Assembly (NCBI GenBank): GCA_002104905.1
Contig: MCFE01000077.1
Span: 117,544 to 181,543, forward strand
DNA length: 64,000 nucleotides
Origin: Basidiobolus meristosporus CBS 931.73
Lineage: Eukaryota > Basidiobolomycota > Basidiobolomycetes > Basidiobolales > Basidiobolaceae
Reading direction: 5' to 3'
This document shows positions 54,989 through 63,765 of the stretch, piece by piece; position 1 is the first letter of the stretch; the number at the start of each line of letters is the position of its first letter. A model generated the notes under the pieces. It was not told the DNA's origin and searched no databases. It was given only the letters and a program-made list of their open reading frames with translations. A program made the position numbers and the translations under genes.

Positions 54989-57757
54989 CTACTGTTGTAG
55001 CTTTGATACAAGAGTGTGTAGCTGAGGGGAATTTGTAGGTAAGTTAATAAGAAGTGATGATAGTTCTTCAGTGCTCAAGACACTGTTCAGTGGGAAGGGG
55101 GGTAGCAAGAGAGGTAAGAATGACTTGTGAACAACATTAATGAGGGGAATGTGATAAGGATTGATATTCATCATAAAGGGTGTGTGCTGCTGCAGATATT
55201 GCTGCCAAAGGTCTGTCAAGTACTTCAGGTAGGCCAGCTTGGGTTTTTCTGACTGCAGAATATATTGAGCAAACTTCTTGACTTCAGGATCTCCAAGTAT
55301 AGTTCTCCAGCAGGAGCCAGGTGTAGTGTGGTGTGTTCTCTTCCAAGCCTTAATCAGTGGGTTGTTGCAGTTGTGAAGTCTGAGGTATAGTCTGGTCCTA
55401 AGGTAGAGAAGTCTGATCTTATAGGGCATGAACCCAAAAGCACCAAGAATAGCATGTTTGTAGGGGCATTCAGGCAGATGAGGCACCAAGGAGGTAATGC
55501 ACCATACTGCAAACTTGTCAAGCTTAGTGCAGTCTCTAGAAGTAAGAGAGAGAAGTGGTAAGCCAAATTCCAGGACAGGGAAGACAAACTGCTTGAGTAG
55601 AAGGAGGCAGCTGGGAGCTGAAGTTGTAGGAGGAGTAACAGCCAGTAGCTTGTTGAGTGCCTGTCTTGCCAGGATAATTCTCTTCTTCAGGTGTGCTCCA
55701 GAGTCTAGTCCAGTAGGAAGGAAAGGAAAGCCAAGATATGTAGCAGAAACCTGAGCAGGTATAGTGGAGTTCTCCAAGTTGATGGGAGAGCCCAAAGGTA
55801 CTGTCTTTGCAATGGAAAGCTGGAGATTATTCTTCTGCAGATACTGGTGGATGGTCTGGGAGTCTTGTTGCACATTGGAGGAGGATATTCTGATGTCATC
55901 AGCAAAGAGAGTAACCAGGCAGTCAGCTGAGAGTCTTGGGAAATCATTCAGGAAGATGGCAAACAGTATAGGACCAAGCACAGAGCCTTGAACCACTCCA
56001 TTAGGAACTGAGAACACAGCTGATTGCTCACTTGGGTGCAGAATTCTTGCTTGTGGATCCAGAAACAGAGACCTGACAAGGAGGGTGAGAGAGGTACTGG
56101 AGAAGCATTGCAACTTGGACCAAAGCAGATTTCTGTCAACTGAATCAAAGGCCTTAGTAATATCAAACAGAACAGAGGGATACTTGCTCTGGAGAGAGTG
56201 ATCTTGGCTAAGTATGACTGCATATTCCAAGGAGTGGCCAGGAACAAAGCCAAACTGTGCAGGATGAAACTTGAGGGAGTCAGAGTAGAGCTCCTGAGCA
56301 AGCAGAAGCTCAAACACCTTTCTGCAGGTGGGCAGCAGAGATATTGGCCTGTAGGAGCTAGGATCCAGGTGCTTTCCTTTACCCTTGTACAGTGGCAGAA
56401 CATTTGCAAAGGACCATTCCTCAGGAGTAGAAAGCTGGGCTGAGCATTGCTGAAACAGTGGAAGCAGAAGTGCAGACATGGCCTTGGTACTAGTCTTCAG
56501 AAGCTCATAGGAGATTGTGTCCACACCTGGGGCAGTAGAGTTGGGAAGCCTCTTGAGCACATTATGGATTCTCCCTTGATCAAGTGCAAGTGGGATGGGC
56601 AGAGTCTTGAAGTCAGGATGAAAGCCAGGAGTTGAGTACTGCTTTGTAGAGAAGAAGATGTTAGCCAGCTGTTCTGTTGAAGGTAACTTCCTGGAAGAGG
56701 GCCTCATTGCCCTGTAGAGTCTTGATACTGTTATTGTTATAAAGTTGGAAGATTGCAGAGGCAAGGAACTCATAATATGATCCCAGAGCTGAGTATGCAG
56801 AGTGTGGTGAATTGCCTTGGAGTGGTGTATTGCTGTCAGGAGGAGTTTCTCTGTTTTTGGGTTAGGGAAACTCAGGTAGCTTTGTTGCAGGGCTGAAACA
56901 ATGGATTCCCATTTTCTTGAGGTAACAGCAGTAGTCTTGCATGGCAGTGAGAGGGAGGCAGACACCAGAATCAGATGCTTCACAAAGAGCCAGGCATAGT
57001 TGAGATCATCTGGCAGAGAAAGTAGCACACTGGCAAGCTTCAAGTAGTTCCCAAAGTCTTTCTTCTGATTCTTGGTAGCTTTGTGGGTGAGCACAGTAAG
57101 TTTTGGCAGCTTCTTCTTCACAACTGGTTGCATAGAAAGGGACCAGGCTGGGTGGTCAGAGGCTCTCAAGGATCCTAGCTCAGCTCCAGAGAATTGCTTA
57201 ACTTCATTCACAAAGTAGAGGGCAGCAGCAGAAGGGCAGATCCAGTCAACACATCTTTTCTCAGATTGAGCACCTAGTGCTAGCAGATGGCTTTCTCTCA
57301 GGAAGTTCAGTAGGAATGTAGACCTTGGCTTCATTCTTGCAGTCAGAGTAGTCTTGTTCTCAGGATGGGGAATGTTGAGATTTCCAAGCAAGATAATAGG
57401 TGTTGATATAGATTGCTGGTATTGCTGAACTTTCTGGCATATAACTTGCACTTCCTGAAGGGCAAGACTTGGAGGCAGATAGCAGAGCACCAGACTGATA
57501 GTTGGCAACTGGAGAGCAGCACAGTAAGGGGAGTAAAGAGGAACACAGAGCTGAGGAGTATTGATGGTAGAAGAGATGAAGCAGATAGTGGAGGTATTCT
57601 TTGTTCTAGGAGTAGAAAAGCAATATAGATTAGTCAAAAGTATAGAGGGTAGCTGGACATCAATCAAACACAGGAGGGAAAATCTTGAAAGAAGTCTCTC
57701 TAGAGTTGGTCTTGATGGCTGTATGCTGTTGCAGTTAAGCAACAGAACCTCAGGTAG
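54989..57757 (-). CDS. LINE ORF2: endonuclease-like domain + reverse transcriptase
   Basis: 922 codons directly after the ORF1 stop and in the same frame. There is no ATG in the first 130 codons, although homology starts at once (PEVLLLNCNSI, the first strand of an APE-type endonuclease). Endonuclease: the usual GDxN is GNLN (57382-57380 codes Asn), and DWI and SDHPAWS are present. RT: SYRPISLLPTCRKVFE, FDITKAFDSVDRNLLW, GVVQGSVLGPILFAIFLNDF and LFADDIRIS (FADD, about 55892-55906). The C-terminal domain holds GSCWRTILGDPE and a Cys-poor tail. The RT looks competent. Expression probably depends on readthrough of the ORF1 stop. Confidence 0.85.
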   Translation of the reverse strand, partial: LPEVLLLNCNSIQPSRPTLERLLSRFSLLCLIDVQLPSILLTNLYCFSTPRTKNTSTICFISSTINTPQLCVPLYSPYCAALQLPTISLVLCYLPPSLALQEVQVICQKVQQYQQSISTPIILLGNLNIPHPENKTTLTARMKPRSTFLLNFLRESHLLALGAQSEKRCVDWICPSAAALYFVNEVKQFSGAELGSLRASDHPAWSLSMQPVVKKKLPKLTVLTHKATKNQKKDFGNYLKLASVLLSLPDDLNYAWLFVKHLILVSASLSLPCKTTAVTSRKWESIVSALQQSYLSFPNPKTEKLLLTAIHHSKAIHHTLHTQLWDHIMSSLPLQSSNFITITVSRLYRAMRPSSRKLPSTEQLANIFFSTKQYSTPGFHPDFKTLPIPLALDQGRIHNVLKRLPNSTAPGVDTISYELLKTSTKAMSALLLPLFQQCSAQLSTPEEWSFANVLPLYKGKGKHLDPSSYRPISLLPTCRKVFELLLAQELYSDSLKFHPAQFGFVPGHSLEYAVILSQDHSLQSKYPSVLFDITKAFDSVDRNLLWSKLQCFSSTSLTLLVRSLFLDPQARILHPSEQSAVFSVPNGVVQGSVLGPILFAIFLNDFPRLSADCLVTLFADDIRISSSNVQQDSQTIHQYLQKNNLQLSIAKTVPLGSPINLENSTIPAQVSATYLGFPFLPTGLDSGAHLKKRIILARQALNKLLAVTPPTTSAPSCLLLLKQFVFPVLEFGLPLLSLTSRDCTKLDKFAVWCITSLVPHLPECPYKHAILGAFGFMPYKIRLLYLRTRLYLRLHNCNNPLIKAWKRTHHTTPGSCWRTILGDPEVKKFAQYILQSEKPKLAYLKYLTDLWQQYLQQHTPFMMNINPYHIPLINVVHKSFLPLLLPPFPLNSVLSTEELSSLLINLPTNSPQLHTLVSKLQQ

Positions 57758-57765
57758 TCAGGCAG
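57753..57765 (-). promoter_or_regulatory. Leaky-stop context UGA-CUA between ORF1 and ORF2
   Basis: On the minus strand GCC TGA CTA CCT. UGA followed by CUA is the best-known stop-readthrough context in eukaryotic and viral genes. ORF2 is in phase and lacks its own ATG. Confidence 0.6.
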
Positions 57766-58861
57766 AGGTTGTAGCTTCTTCAGAGGCAGCATTGACAATG
57801 TGACCTGCAGAGTCCCAGAGCTCTTCAAATGGTGCATCACTTAAGTCAGCAAGGAGGGAAATGGTATGGTTCTTGAGGAAGTATGCCACATCATAGGAGG
57901 GGGCTTGTCTCTTGATGGCAGCAAAGAAAGACAGAATGGCAACAAGGGCTGGTGGCTTGTTGAACAGTAGAGAGTCAGAGGATTCAGATTCTTCAGGCAC
58001 TATCTTGAAGTCAGTTTTCAGCCAGTTAAGGTTCTTCTCCACAAAGGCAACAAATGGGTCAGTAATGTTTTGGTCTAGGATAACCTCCAGAATCTTCCCT
58101 TTTCTCCAGGCCAGGTTGACAATTCTTGAGAGCTGAATATTGCATGCCTTGAGTGCTTTCCTGATGTTGGAAATGGGAGTCCAGGGAACTTGCTTCAAGT
58201 ACACCACAGTCCAGGTAGAAGCTGGTGGTAGGTTTGCTGGGGGCTTGTAAGTCCTTCTGTGTGGCAATGGAGCTGCAGTAGTCAGATTGGAGTCCACATT
58301 CTCAGTAGAGGGTTTTCTTGATGTGTCTTGCTGAATGGTACTGGAGCTGGATGTGCTGATAATTCTGGCTAGAACCTTGCCTGCATAAGTCTGAGGTATA
58401 GTTGAGGTAACTGTAGAGGTGGTGGCAGCTGGTGCAGGTGGAGAGGCAGAAACTGAAACAGGAACTGAGGTCACCTGGGAGAAGGCAGTAGAAGCAGGTT
58501 TTCTGGGAGGAACAGAGTTCACTATCCAGTTGTTCTGTAAAACACTGGAGTAGCTTTTCTGTGGAACAGGATCTTGCTCTTGAACAGGAACAGAAGCAGG
58601 AGGCTGGGGCTGAGCAGTAGTGGTAAGGCAGTGGCACTCCAAGGAAGCTTTTTGCAAGGCATCTCTGGCAGTTTTCAGGGCATTATTGTCTTCATTCTTG
58701 AGCTTCTTGCATTGCGCATCCAGTCTCTTGTTTTCAATAGCCAGGGCAGTATTGGCAGCCTCTAAATCAGCAATTCTCCTCTCAATTGCAAGGAATCTCT
58801 GAATAAGTGCATCAGTAGAAGTGCTGGCATCTGGGAGAGCAGTGGCAGGAATAGAGTCCAT
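57758..58861 (-). CDS. LINE ORF1: coiled-coil RNA-binding-like protein
   Basis: 367 codons from the ATG at 58859-58861. The frame is open further upstream only through the junction sequence. A coiled coil (RFLAIERRIADLEAANTALA, then IENKRLDAQCKKLKNED) is followed by a Ser/Thr/Pro-rich linker and a folded domain (TWTVVYLKQVPWTPISNIRK, ACNIQLSRIVNLAWRKGKIL) that looks like a small alpha/beta nucleic-acid-binding module. No CCHC knuckles. By analogy with LINE ORF1 proteins it should coat the RNA. It ends ATTSA before TGA. Confidence 0.78.
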   Translation of the reverse strand: MDSIPATALPDASTSTDALIQRFLAIERRIADLEAANTALAIENKRLDAQCKKLKNEDNNALKTARDALQKASLECHCLTTTAQPQPPASVPVQEQDPVPQKSYSSVLQNNWIVNSVPPRKPASTAFSQVTSVPVSVSASPPAPAATTSTVTSTIPQTYAGKVLARIISTSSSSTIQQDTSRKPSTENVDSNLTTAAPLPHRRTYKPPANLPPASTWTVVYLKQVPWTPISNIRKALKACNIQLSRIVNLAWRKGKILEVILDQNITDPFVAFVEKNLNWLKTDFKIVPEESESSDSLLFNKPPALVAILSFFAAIKRQAPSYDVAYFLKNHTISLLADLSDAPFEELWDSAGHIVNAASEEATTSA

Positions 58862-58877
58862 TGACAGTGGGCTTCTT

Positions 58878-58892
58878 GGGTTAGGGGGGGGG
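58878..58892 (+). repeat. Interstitial telomeric repeat between U3 5' end and U4 3' end
   Basis: GGGTTAGGGGGGGGG. It closes the 5' side of the full-length LINE and starts the next unit (ACAGTCACC). Confidence 0.75.
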
Positions 58893-59427
58893 ACAGTCAC
58901 CAACAGGTGAAATCTTTATTTCAGTTGAAACAAAGAAGCCAGCGCTACTGTTGTAGCTTTGATACAAGAGTGTGTAGCTGAGGGGAATTTGTAGGTAAGT
59001 TAATAAGAAGTGATGATAGTTCTTCAGTGCTCAAGACACTGTTCAGTGGGAAGGGGGGTAGCAAGAGAGGTAAGAATGACTTGTGAACAACATTAATGAG
59101 GGGAATGTGATAAGGATTGATATTCATCATAAAGGGTGTGTGCTGCTGCAGATATTGCTGCCAAAGGTCTGTCAAGTACTTCAGGTAGGCCAGCTTGGGT
59201 TTTTCTGACTGCAGAATATATTGAGCAAACTTCTTGACTTCAGGATCTCCAAGTATAGTTCTCCAGCAGGAGCCAGGTGTTGTGTGGTGTGTTCTCTTCC
59301 AGGCCTTAATCAGTGGGTTGTTGCAGTGGTGAAGTCTGAGATATAATCTGGTTCTAAGGTAGAGAAGTCTGATCTTATAGGGCATAAACCCAAAAGCACC
59401 AAGAATAGCATGTCTGTAGGGGCATTC
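58893..59427 (-). mobile_element. LINE fragment U4 (3' end), cut by element 3
   Basis: Near-identical to the 3' end of U3, with about 146 codons of ORF2 C-terminus (58945-59385) open. Differences are few, and U4 keeps one CG (58943) where U3 has CA. The match to U3 stops at GGGGCATTC (59427), where the LTR of element 3 begins. The rest of U4 is not present in the window. Confidence 0.8.
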
Positions 59428-60699
59428 TGTTGTGTTGTATTATGATTAGTTTGGGGCTTGTTCTACAATGTAGAGGCTAATCAACAATATACAACAACTT
59501 CCAGTATGCTAATACTGAAATAGTTTATTGGGAGTTTGATATACCGATAGAAGATATAACTTTCACTAATTTCCTCAATCTTGGGCTCAAAATATACTGT
59601 AGGCAGTGTTTATCACTTCTACAGCAGTGTTCTGACCTTCTGTCAACTAATGGGCTTATTTACTTTTATAGTAACTTTTCCTTATTTGAAAGTCCCTTTC
59701 CTTTCTGAGAAAATATTTCCTAATATGGAAATTCTGAACTCCCCTTTAACCTAAAGGGGTGTGTTGTAGAAGTCTCTAAAGGGGTCTTTAGACCTAAAGG
59801 GGTGTCTAAAGGGGTGTCTTTAGAGTAAAGGGGCTTCTTGTAGTGGTCTCTAAAGTGGACTTTACACTAAAGGGGTGCCTAAAGGGGCTTCTTTAGAGTA
59901 AAGGGGTTTCTTAAAGGGGTCTCTAAAGGGGTCTTTAGACTAAAGGGGTGTCTAAAGGGGTCTTTAGACTAAAGGGGTGTCTAAAGGGGTGTCTTTAGAG
60001 TAAAGGGGTTTCTTAGAGGGGACTTTTCCGACAGAAAAGTGGTAGTTTCTTGTAGAACTTAGATTGGATTCTTGTGAGCTTTGCAGTCTCTTTACTGATG
60101 TAGTACCGATCAAAGTCAGAATACTCAACAGTGCAAGTGATGCAGGGGAAGTCTTATAACCTTTAAACTTGTAATCGTAGTGTGGAGATTCTGGAAAGAG
60201 AGGCTCTCTCTTTATTTTTCAGCTGGGGAAGTCATATATATGAAAATTTTGAAGGATCAAAGTTTTTGGGCAATTGCGCAAGCAATACACGTGATACAAA
60301 GCTAAAATTTTGCAGTGGCGCAGATCGGACATAGGCACAGCACCTGTGAGAATTTCACGTGATTTGATTGGCTGGTGCGAAAGTTACACGCGATCAAAGT
60401 CACCATAGTAATCCTAGCAATAAGGCATAGTATATATAATAGTTGGACTCTTTTGGTCATAACTCCTTAAGTACTGCTTCAAATGAGCTGTGATTTGAAA
60501 CATGTGTTGGCTACTACGTGTTCTGTATGACATAATATTCTTGGGTGGATTGCTTGTCAGGGTCTGGAGCATTTGCTCTTCAAAGTTGGAAATTCTTGAT
60601 CTTTCTCTTGTGTATTACAATAGCAAAAAGCAAAATAAAGAAATGAGTGCAATATTGGTTTAGAGATATTGTAGTAATGGAATACTTTCCATTACCACA
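59428..60699 (-). repeat. Inferred 3' LTR of element 3
   Basis: It begins (plus strand) TGTTGTGTTG right after LINE sequence and ends CCATTACCACA beside a purine-rich tract read on the minus strand as TTAGGAGAGACTTG. About 1.27 kb. The partner LTR is absent, so the limits are inferred from TG...CA ends, the LINE junction and the end of pol at 60708. Confidence 0.55.
59745..60015 (+). repeat. CTAAAGGGG minisatellite in the LTR
   Basis: About 20 short units of the form CTAAAGGGGTGT, CTAAAGGGGTCTTTAGA or TAAAGGGGTTTCTT, arranged as interlocking direct and inverted motifs (CTAAAG/CTTTAG). It can fold into many small hairpins. Confidence 0.75.
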
Positions 60700-60707
60700 A
60701 GTCTCTC

Positions 60708-63700
60708 CTAACTTTGAGAAATAATGCCCTCATTATTACTTCTGATATGGAACTTCTTCAATCTGTTACCAGGTTGTGTCAGTGCAAGTGGTGTACCGTC
60801 AAGTTCTGCTAGTTTGTAAGATCCATTTTTGTTTGCATGTATGATCTTGTAGGGACCTTGCCATTGCATATCCAGCTTGGATGCCTTGTTTCTTTGGCTT
60901 TTTGTGTTGTGAAGTAGTATCAACTCACCTACTTCTAACAATGTTTTTCTTAGGCATTTTTGAGCGTCAAAGTACTCCTTGCCAGCCATTCTGGATTTCT
61001 TCAGGTTTTCTATTGCATTCTGTTGCAGAGTGTGTGCTTGTTGAATCTGTTGTACTCTTGCTAGCAATAGCTCTGATGTTGTCATGGTTGGTTTCCATGG
61101 GAGGGTAAGCCAATTCTCAAAAGATATGTCTATCGGCAAAACAGCTTCATGTCCATATATTAAAAAAAAAGGTGTATACCCTGTACTTCTTTTAACCGTG
61201 ACTCTATCAGACCAAATTGCTGCATGAAAGTTATTTGCCCATTTGTTGGGTTCTTCATAGCTAAGCTTTGCTAATGTGTTTGCAAAAGCAGAATGTCCAC
61301 GTTCAACTGGTGAATTTGCTTGTGGGTGATATGGCGTAGTATGTATAAGCTTGGTTCCATGCTTTGTCGCTAGTGCTTGTATTTCATAAGATCCACATTC
61401 TCCATTGTCTGCAATAAGGGTGCCAACTGAACCATGTCTGAGATATACATCTTCTTTGAGAAATCTTGCTACTGCTTTTGCATTGGCTTGTTTCAGCATT
61501 CTAGCCTCTATCCAACCAGTAAAGTTATCACGACAGTCCACCACATACTTATACCCAGCTGTTGCCCTTGATAAATGTATAATATCTACATGTGCAATTT
61601 GCCAAGCATAAGATGTGTATATACTGTGAAGTGGTTCATGCATCTTTTGGTTGTCTCTTCTTTGACATGGAATACATGATTTCACATATTCTTTTGTGTT
61701 GGTGTACAGCGTTGGCCAAAAATACCGTAAGGAGATTTTTGCATATGTTGATGTAATTCCCTTATGACCTCCTGATTCAGATTCATGCAATTCTTGAATG
61801 ATCTTCTCTTGATCATGCTTGTTATGTATATACCGTCAAGGAACTCCATGTTTGCTTTTTCTGAAAAGTGTGCCGTCATGCAGTAAAAACTTCAGAGCCT
61901 TCCTTTTAAAATTTGTGCGTTGATTTGTGGGAATATCAGCAGGAACTTTGAGTGATGTAAGAAATTCCTTGATTTGTTGATAATTGCTTTGTATCATATG
62001 TCTGAATGAGAATCCAAGACTAGTGTTTTCAAGGAACTCATCAATCTCATCATCATCAGTTGAGTACGGTGAATTTGGTTGCTTTCTAGATAAGGCATCA
62101 GGTCCTTTGTGATTGGCTCCTGGTATGTGTTGCAGCGTAAAGTCAAAGATCTGGATGTATGATATCCACTGTGCTAGAATAGGATCAGGCAAAAGCTCCA
62201 ACTTATTCAACATTCCTAATAATGGCTTGGCATCAACCTCCAGTGTGAAGTGTACTCCTAATAAGTATGGCTTTAGCTTTTTGAGTACATAGAGTACTCC
62301 CAGTGCTTCTTTCTTGATAGATGGATAGTTAAGGTCATTCCCTTTGAATAGTCTGCTAAGATATTTGCAAGGTTGTTGATGATGATCTTTTGAAACTTGA
62401 ATCATGATTCCACCAACCCCAATTCCAGAGCTATCAACTGATACAATGATTGGTTGTGAATCAATAACACTGTAGTTTATAGCTGCTAAGACAGGTGGCT
62501 TTGATAATGACTCAAGCAATGTCGACATAGCATTTGCCTGTTCTTCATGCCATTCAAATTTCTGGTTTTTCTGTAATAACTGAGTCAGTGGCTTAGCAAT
62601 TTGAGCATAGTTCTTGATCCAGATTCTGAATAGACCAGTAAGTCCTAATAATTGTCTGACTTGATGAATATTCCTTGGTGGCTTCCAATTTAGTGCCAAT
62701 GAAAGTTTTGCAGGATCAGGCAATCTCCCTTTTTCAGTAACAAGTTCACCTAGAATGATTGCTTTGTCGTAGCCAAACTTGCATTTGGCTCCTGATACAG
62801 TCAGACCAGAAGCTTGAAGTTTCTTCATGACCCTCTCAACTGTGCTTATGTGATCATAAACATATCTTCTTACTTGAGGTAAGACATGCAACGTATCTTT
62901 TTCTCTGGACTTATTCTTAACTGCAATGTCATCAAGAAATGGTCGGCATATCTCAGGGAAACAGTCATCCAAAACTCAAATCATTGCACGTTGATAATTT
63001 TGGACAGAGTTTGTCCATCCTTGAGGAATTCTTGTCATCCTTATGAGTCCTATTGGTGTATCCATAGTGGTGAAATCTCTTGAGGTAGGATCCAGAAGTA
63101 TTTGGTCATATCCTGAATAAAGATCCAATGTTGTAATCAGAGGATATCCAGTAAATGACTCAATATACTCATGTCGTATGGGTGGTTGCATCGCATCTTT
63201 GATGGTGACCTTATTCAAATGCTGTACGTCTTGAATAAACCGTAGACTTCCATTTTTCTTCAACAGTGTAAACCAGGGATTGCAATAAGGTCCATAGCTA
63301 TATTCAATGACTCCACTTTGAAATCTTGATTGTAGCATTTCAATTACTTTGTTCAGTGATCTTGAGGGAATAGGATATGATCTCAGTGCCCATGGTGTAT
63401 GTTCAACGGTATGGATCTTAACCGGTGGAAATAGCTCTGTGGATAAACATCCTCTTTGTGCATCATTGAATGCAAAGACATTGTCATAGCGTTGTAGCAT
63501 AGTCAAAAAGAGACTTCTCTCCTCAGTGGAAAGAGTAGTCCCAATAGCCAACTCCTTGAGCTTCTCTTCTGTGAGTCTGATTTTGTCATATTTGTGCAAA
63601 GGCTCCATTTGAGGATTGTCGTGGGCAGATGGTGAGATTCCAGTAGATACTGGCTTTGCTCTCAATGCAACTGGCTTATACTTGGTATTTGTCTTACTTG

Positions 63701-63734
63701 TTGTCGATGGAATGAAGTGTTGATCATAAAACAA
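60708..63734 (-). pseudogene. pol of element 3 (RT, RNase H, integrase), two in-frame TGA
   Basis: One continuous reading frame broken only by TGA at 62976-62978 and 61836-61838. RT: LRFIQDVQHLNKVTI, TTLDLYSGYDQILL, RIPQGWTNSVQNYQ and then FLDDIAVK (catalytic FLDD). RNase H: PIIVSVDSSGIGVGGIMIQ, SIKKEALGVLYVLKKLKPYL. Integrase: HESESGGHKG with CIPCQRRD, AHVDIIHLS, LIADNGECGS and PYHPQANSPVERGHSAF, and a C-terminal GPYKI module. The second TGA precedes CGG, and the first follows ATGATT. Both could come from CGA by one C-to-T change. The coding potential is otherwise intact. Confidence 0.82.
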
Positions 63735-63765
63735 AATATCCTTATGAACCTGTATGTTTTATACT

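Larger units (their letters stand above)
54935..58877 (-). mobile_element. Full-length telomere-associated LINE (U3)
   Basis: 3.94 kb. Transcription is leftwards: 5' end AAGAAGCCCACTGTCA then the ORF1 ATG at 58861, a leader of only about 16 nt. ORF1 ends in TGA at 57758-57760 and ORF2 continues in the same frame to 54989. The 3' UTR is about 50 nt, with AATAAAG, a CACC-TGTT-GGTG hairpin and a C-rich terminus. I find no CG dinucleotide between 54961 and about 58700. The reading frames are open, so this is a recent or selected copy. Confidence 0.85.
53158..59427 (-). mobile_element. Head-to-tail LINE array joined through telomeric G tracts
   Basis: One full-length and at least four 5'-truncated copies of related non-LTR retrotransposons, all with 3' ends to the left. 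Units: U0 about 53166-53603; a remnant about 53612-53657; U1 about 53670-54420; U2 about 54437-54921; U3 (full length) about 54935-58877; U4 about 58893-59427. Before each 3' end is a TTAGGG-derived sequence: 53604-53611, 53658-53669, 54421-54433, 54922-54934 and 58878-58892. This is the arrangement expected if each copy was added to what was then the chromosome terminus. Confidence 0.8.
59428..63765 (-). mobile_element. Ty3/gypsy retrotransposon truncated by the telomere (element 3)
   Basis: Minus-strand element of a family different from elements 1 and 2. It has a 3' LTR (59428-60699), then pol read leftwards from 63750 to 60708. The 5' LTR, gag and protease are missing because the sequence runs straight into TTAGGG repeats at about 63766. 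It is inserted in LINE U4. Confidence 0.82.

Noticed and set aside
57758-58903. ORF1 start at 58903
   Set aside because: The first 14 codons would be translated from the C tail of the neighbouring LINE and the telomeric junction. The ATG at 58861 belongs to the element itself.
59745-60015. Degenerate telomere repeats
   Set aside because: The unit is CTAAAGGGG with inverted CTTTAG motifs, not a TTAGGG permutation, and it lies within a retrotransposon LTR.
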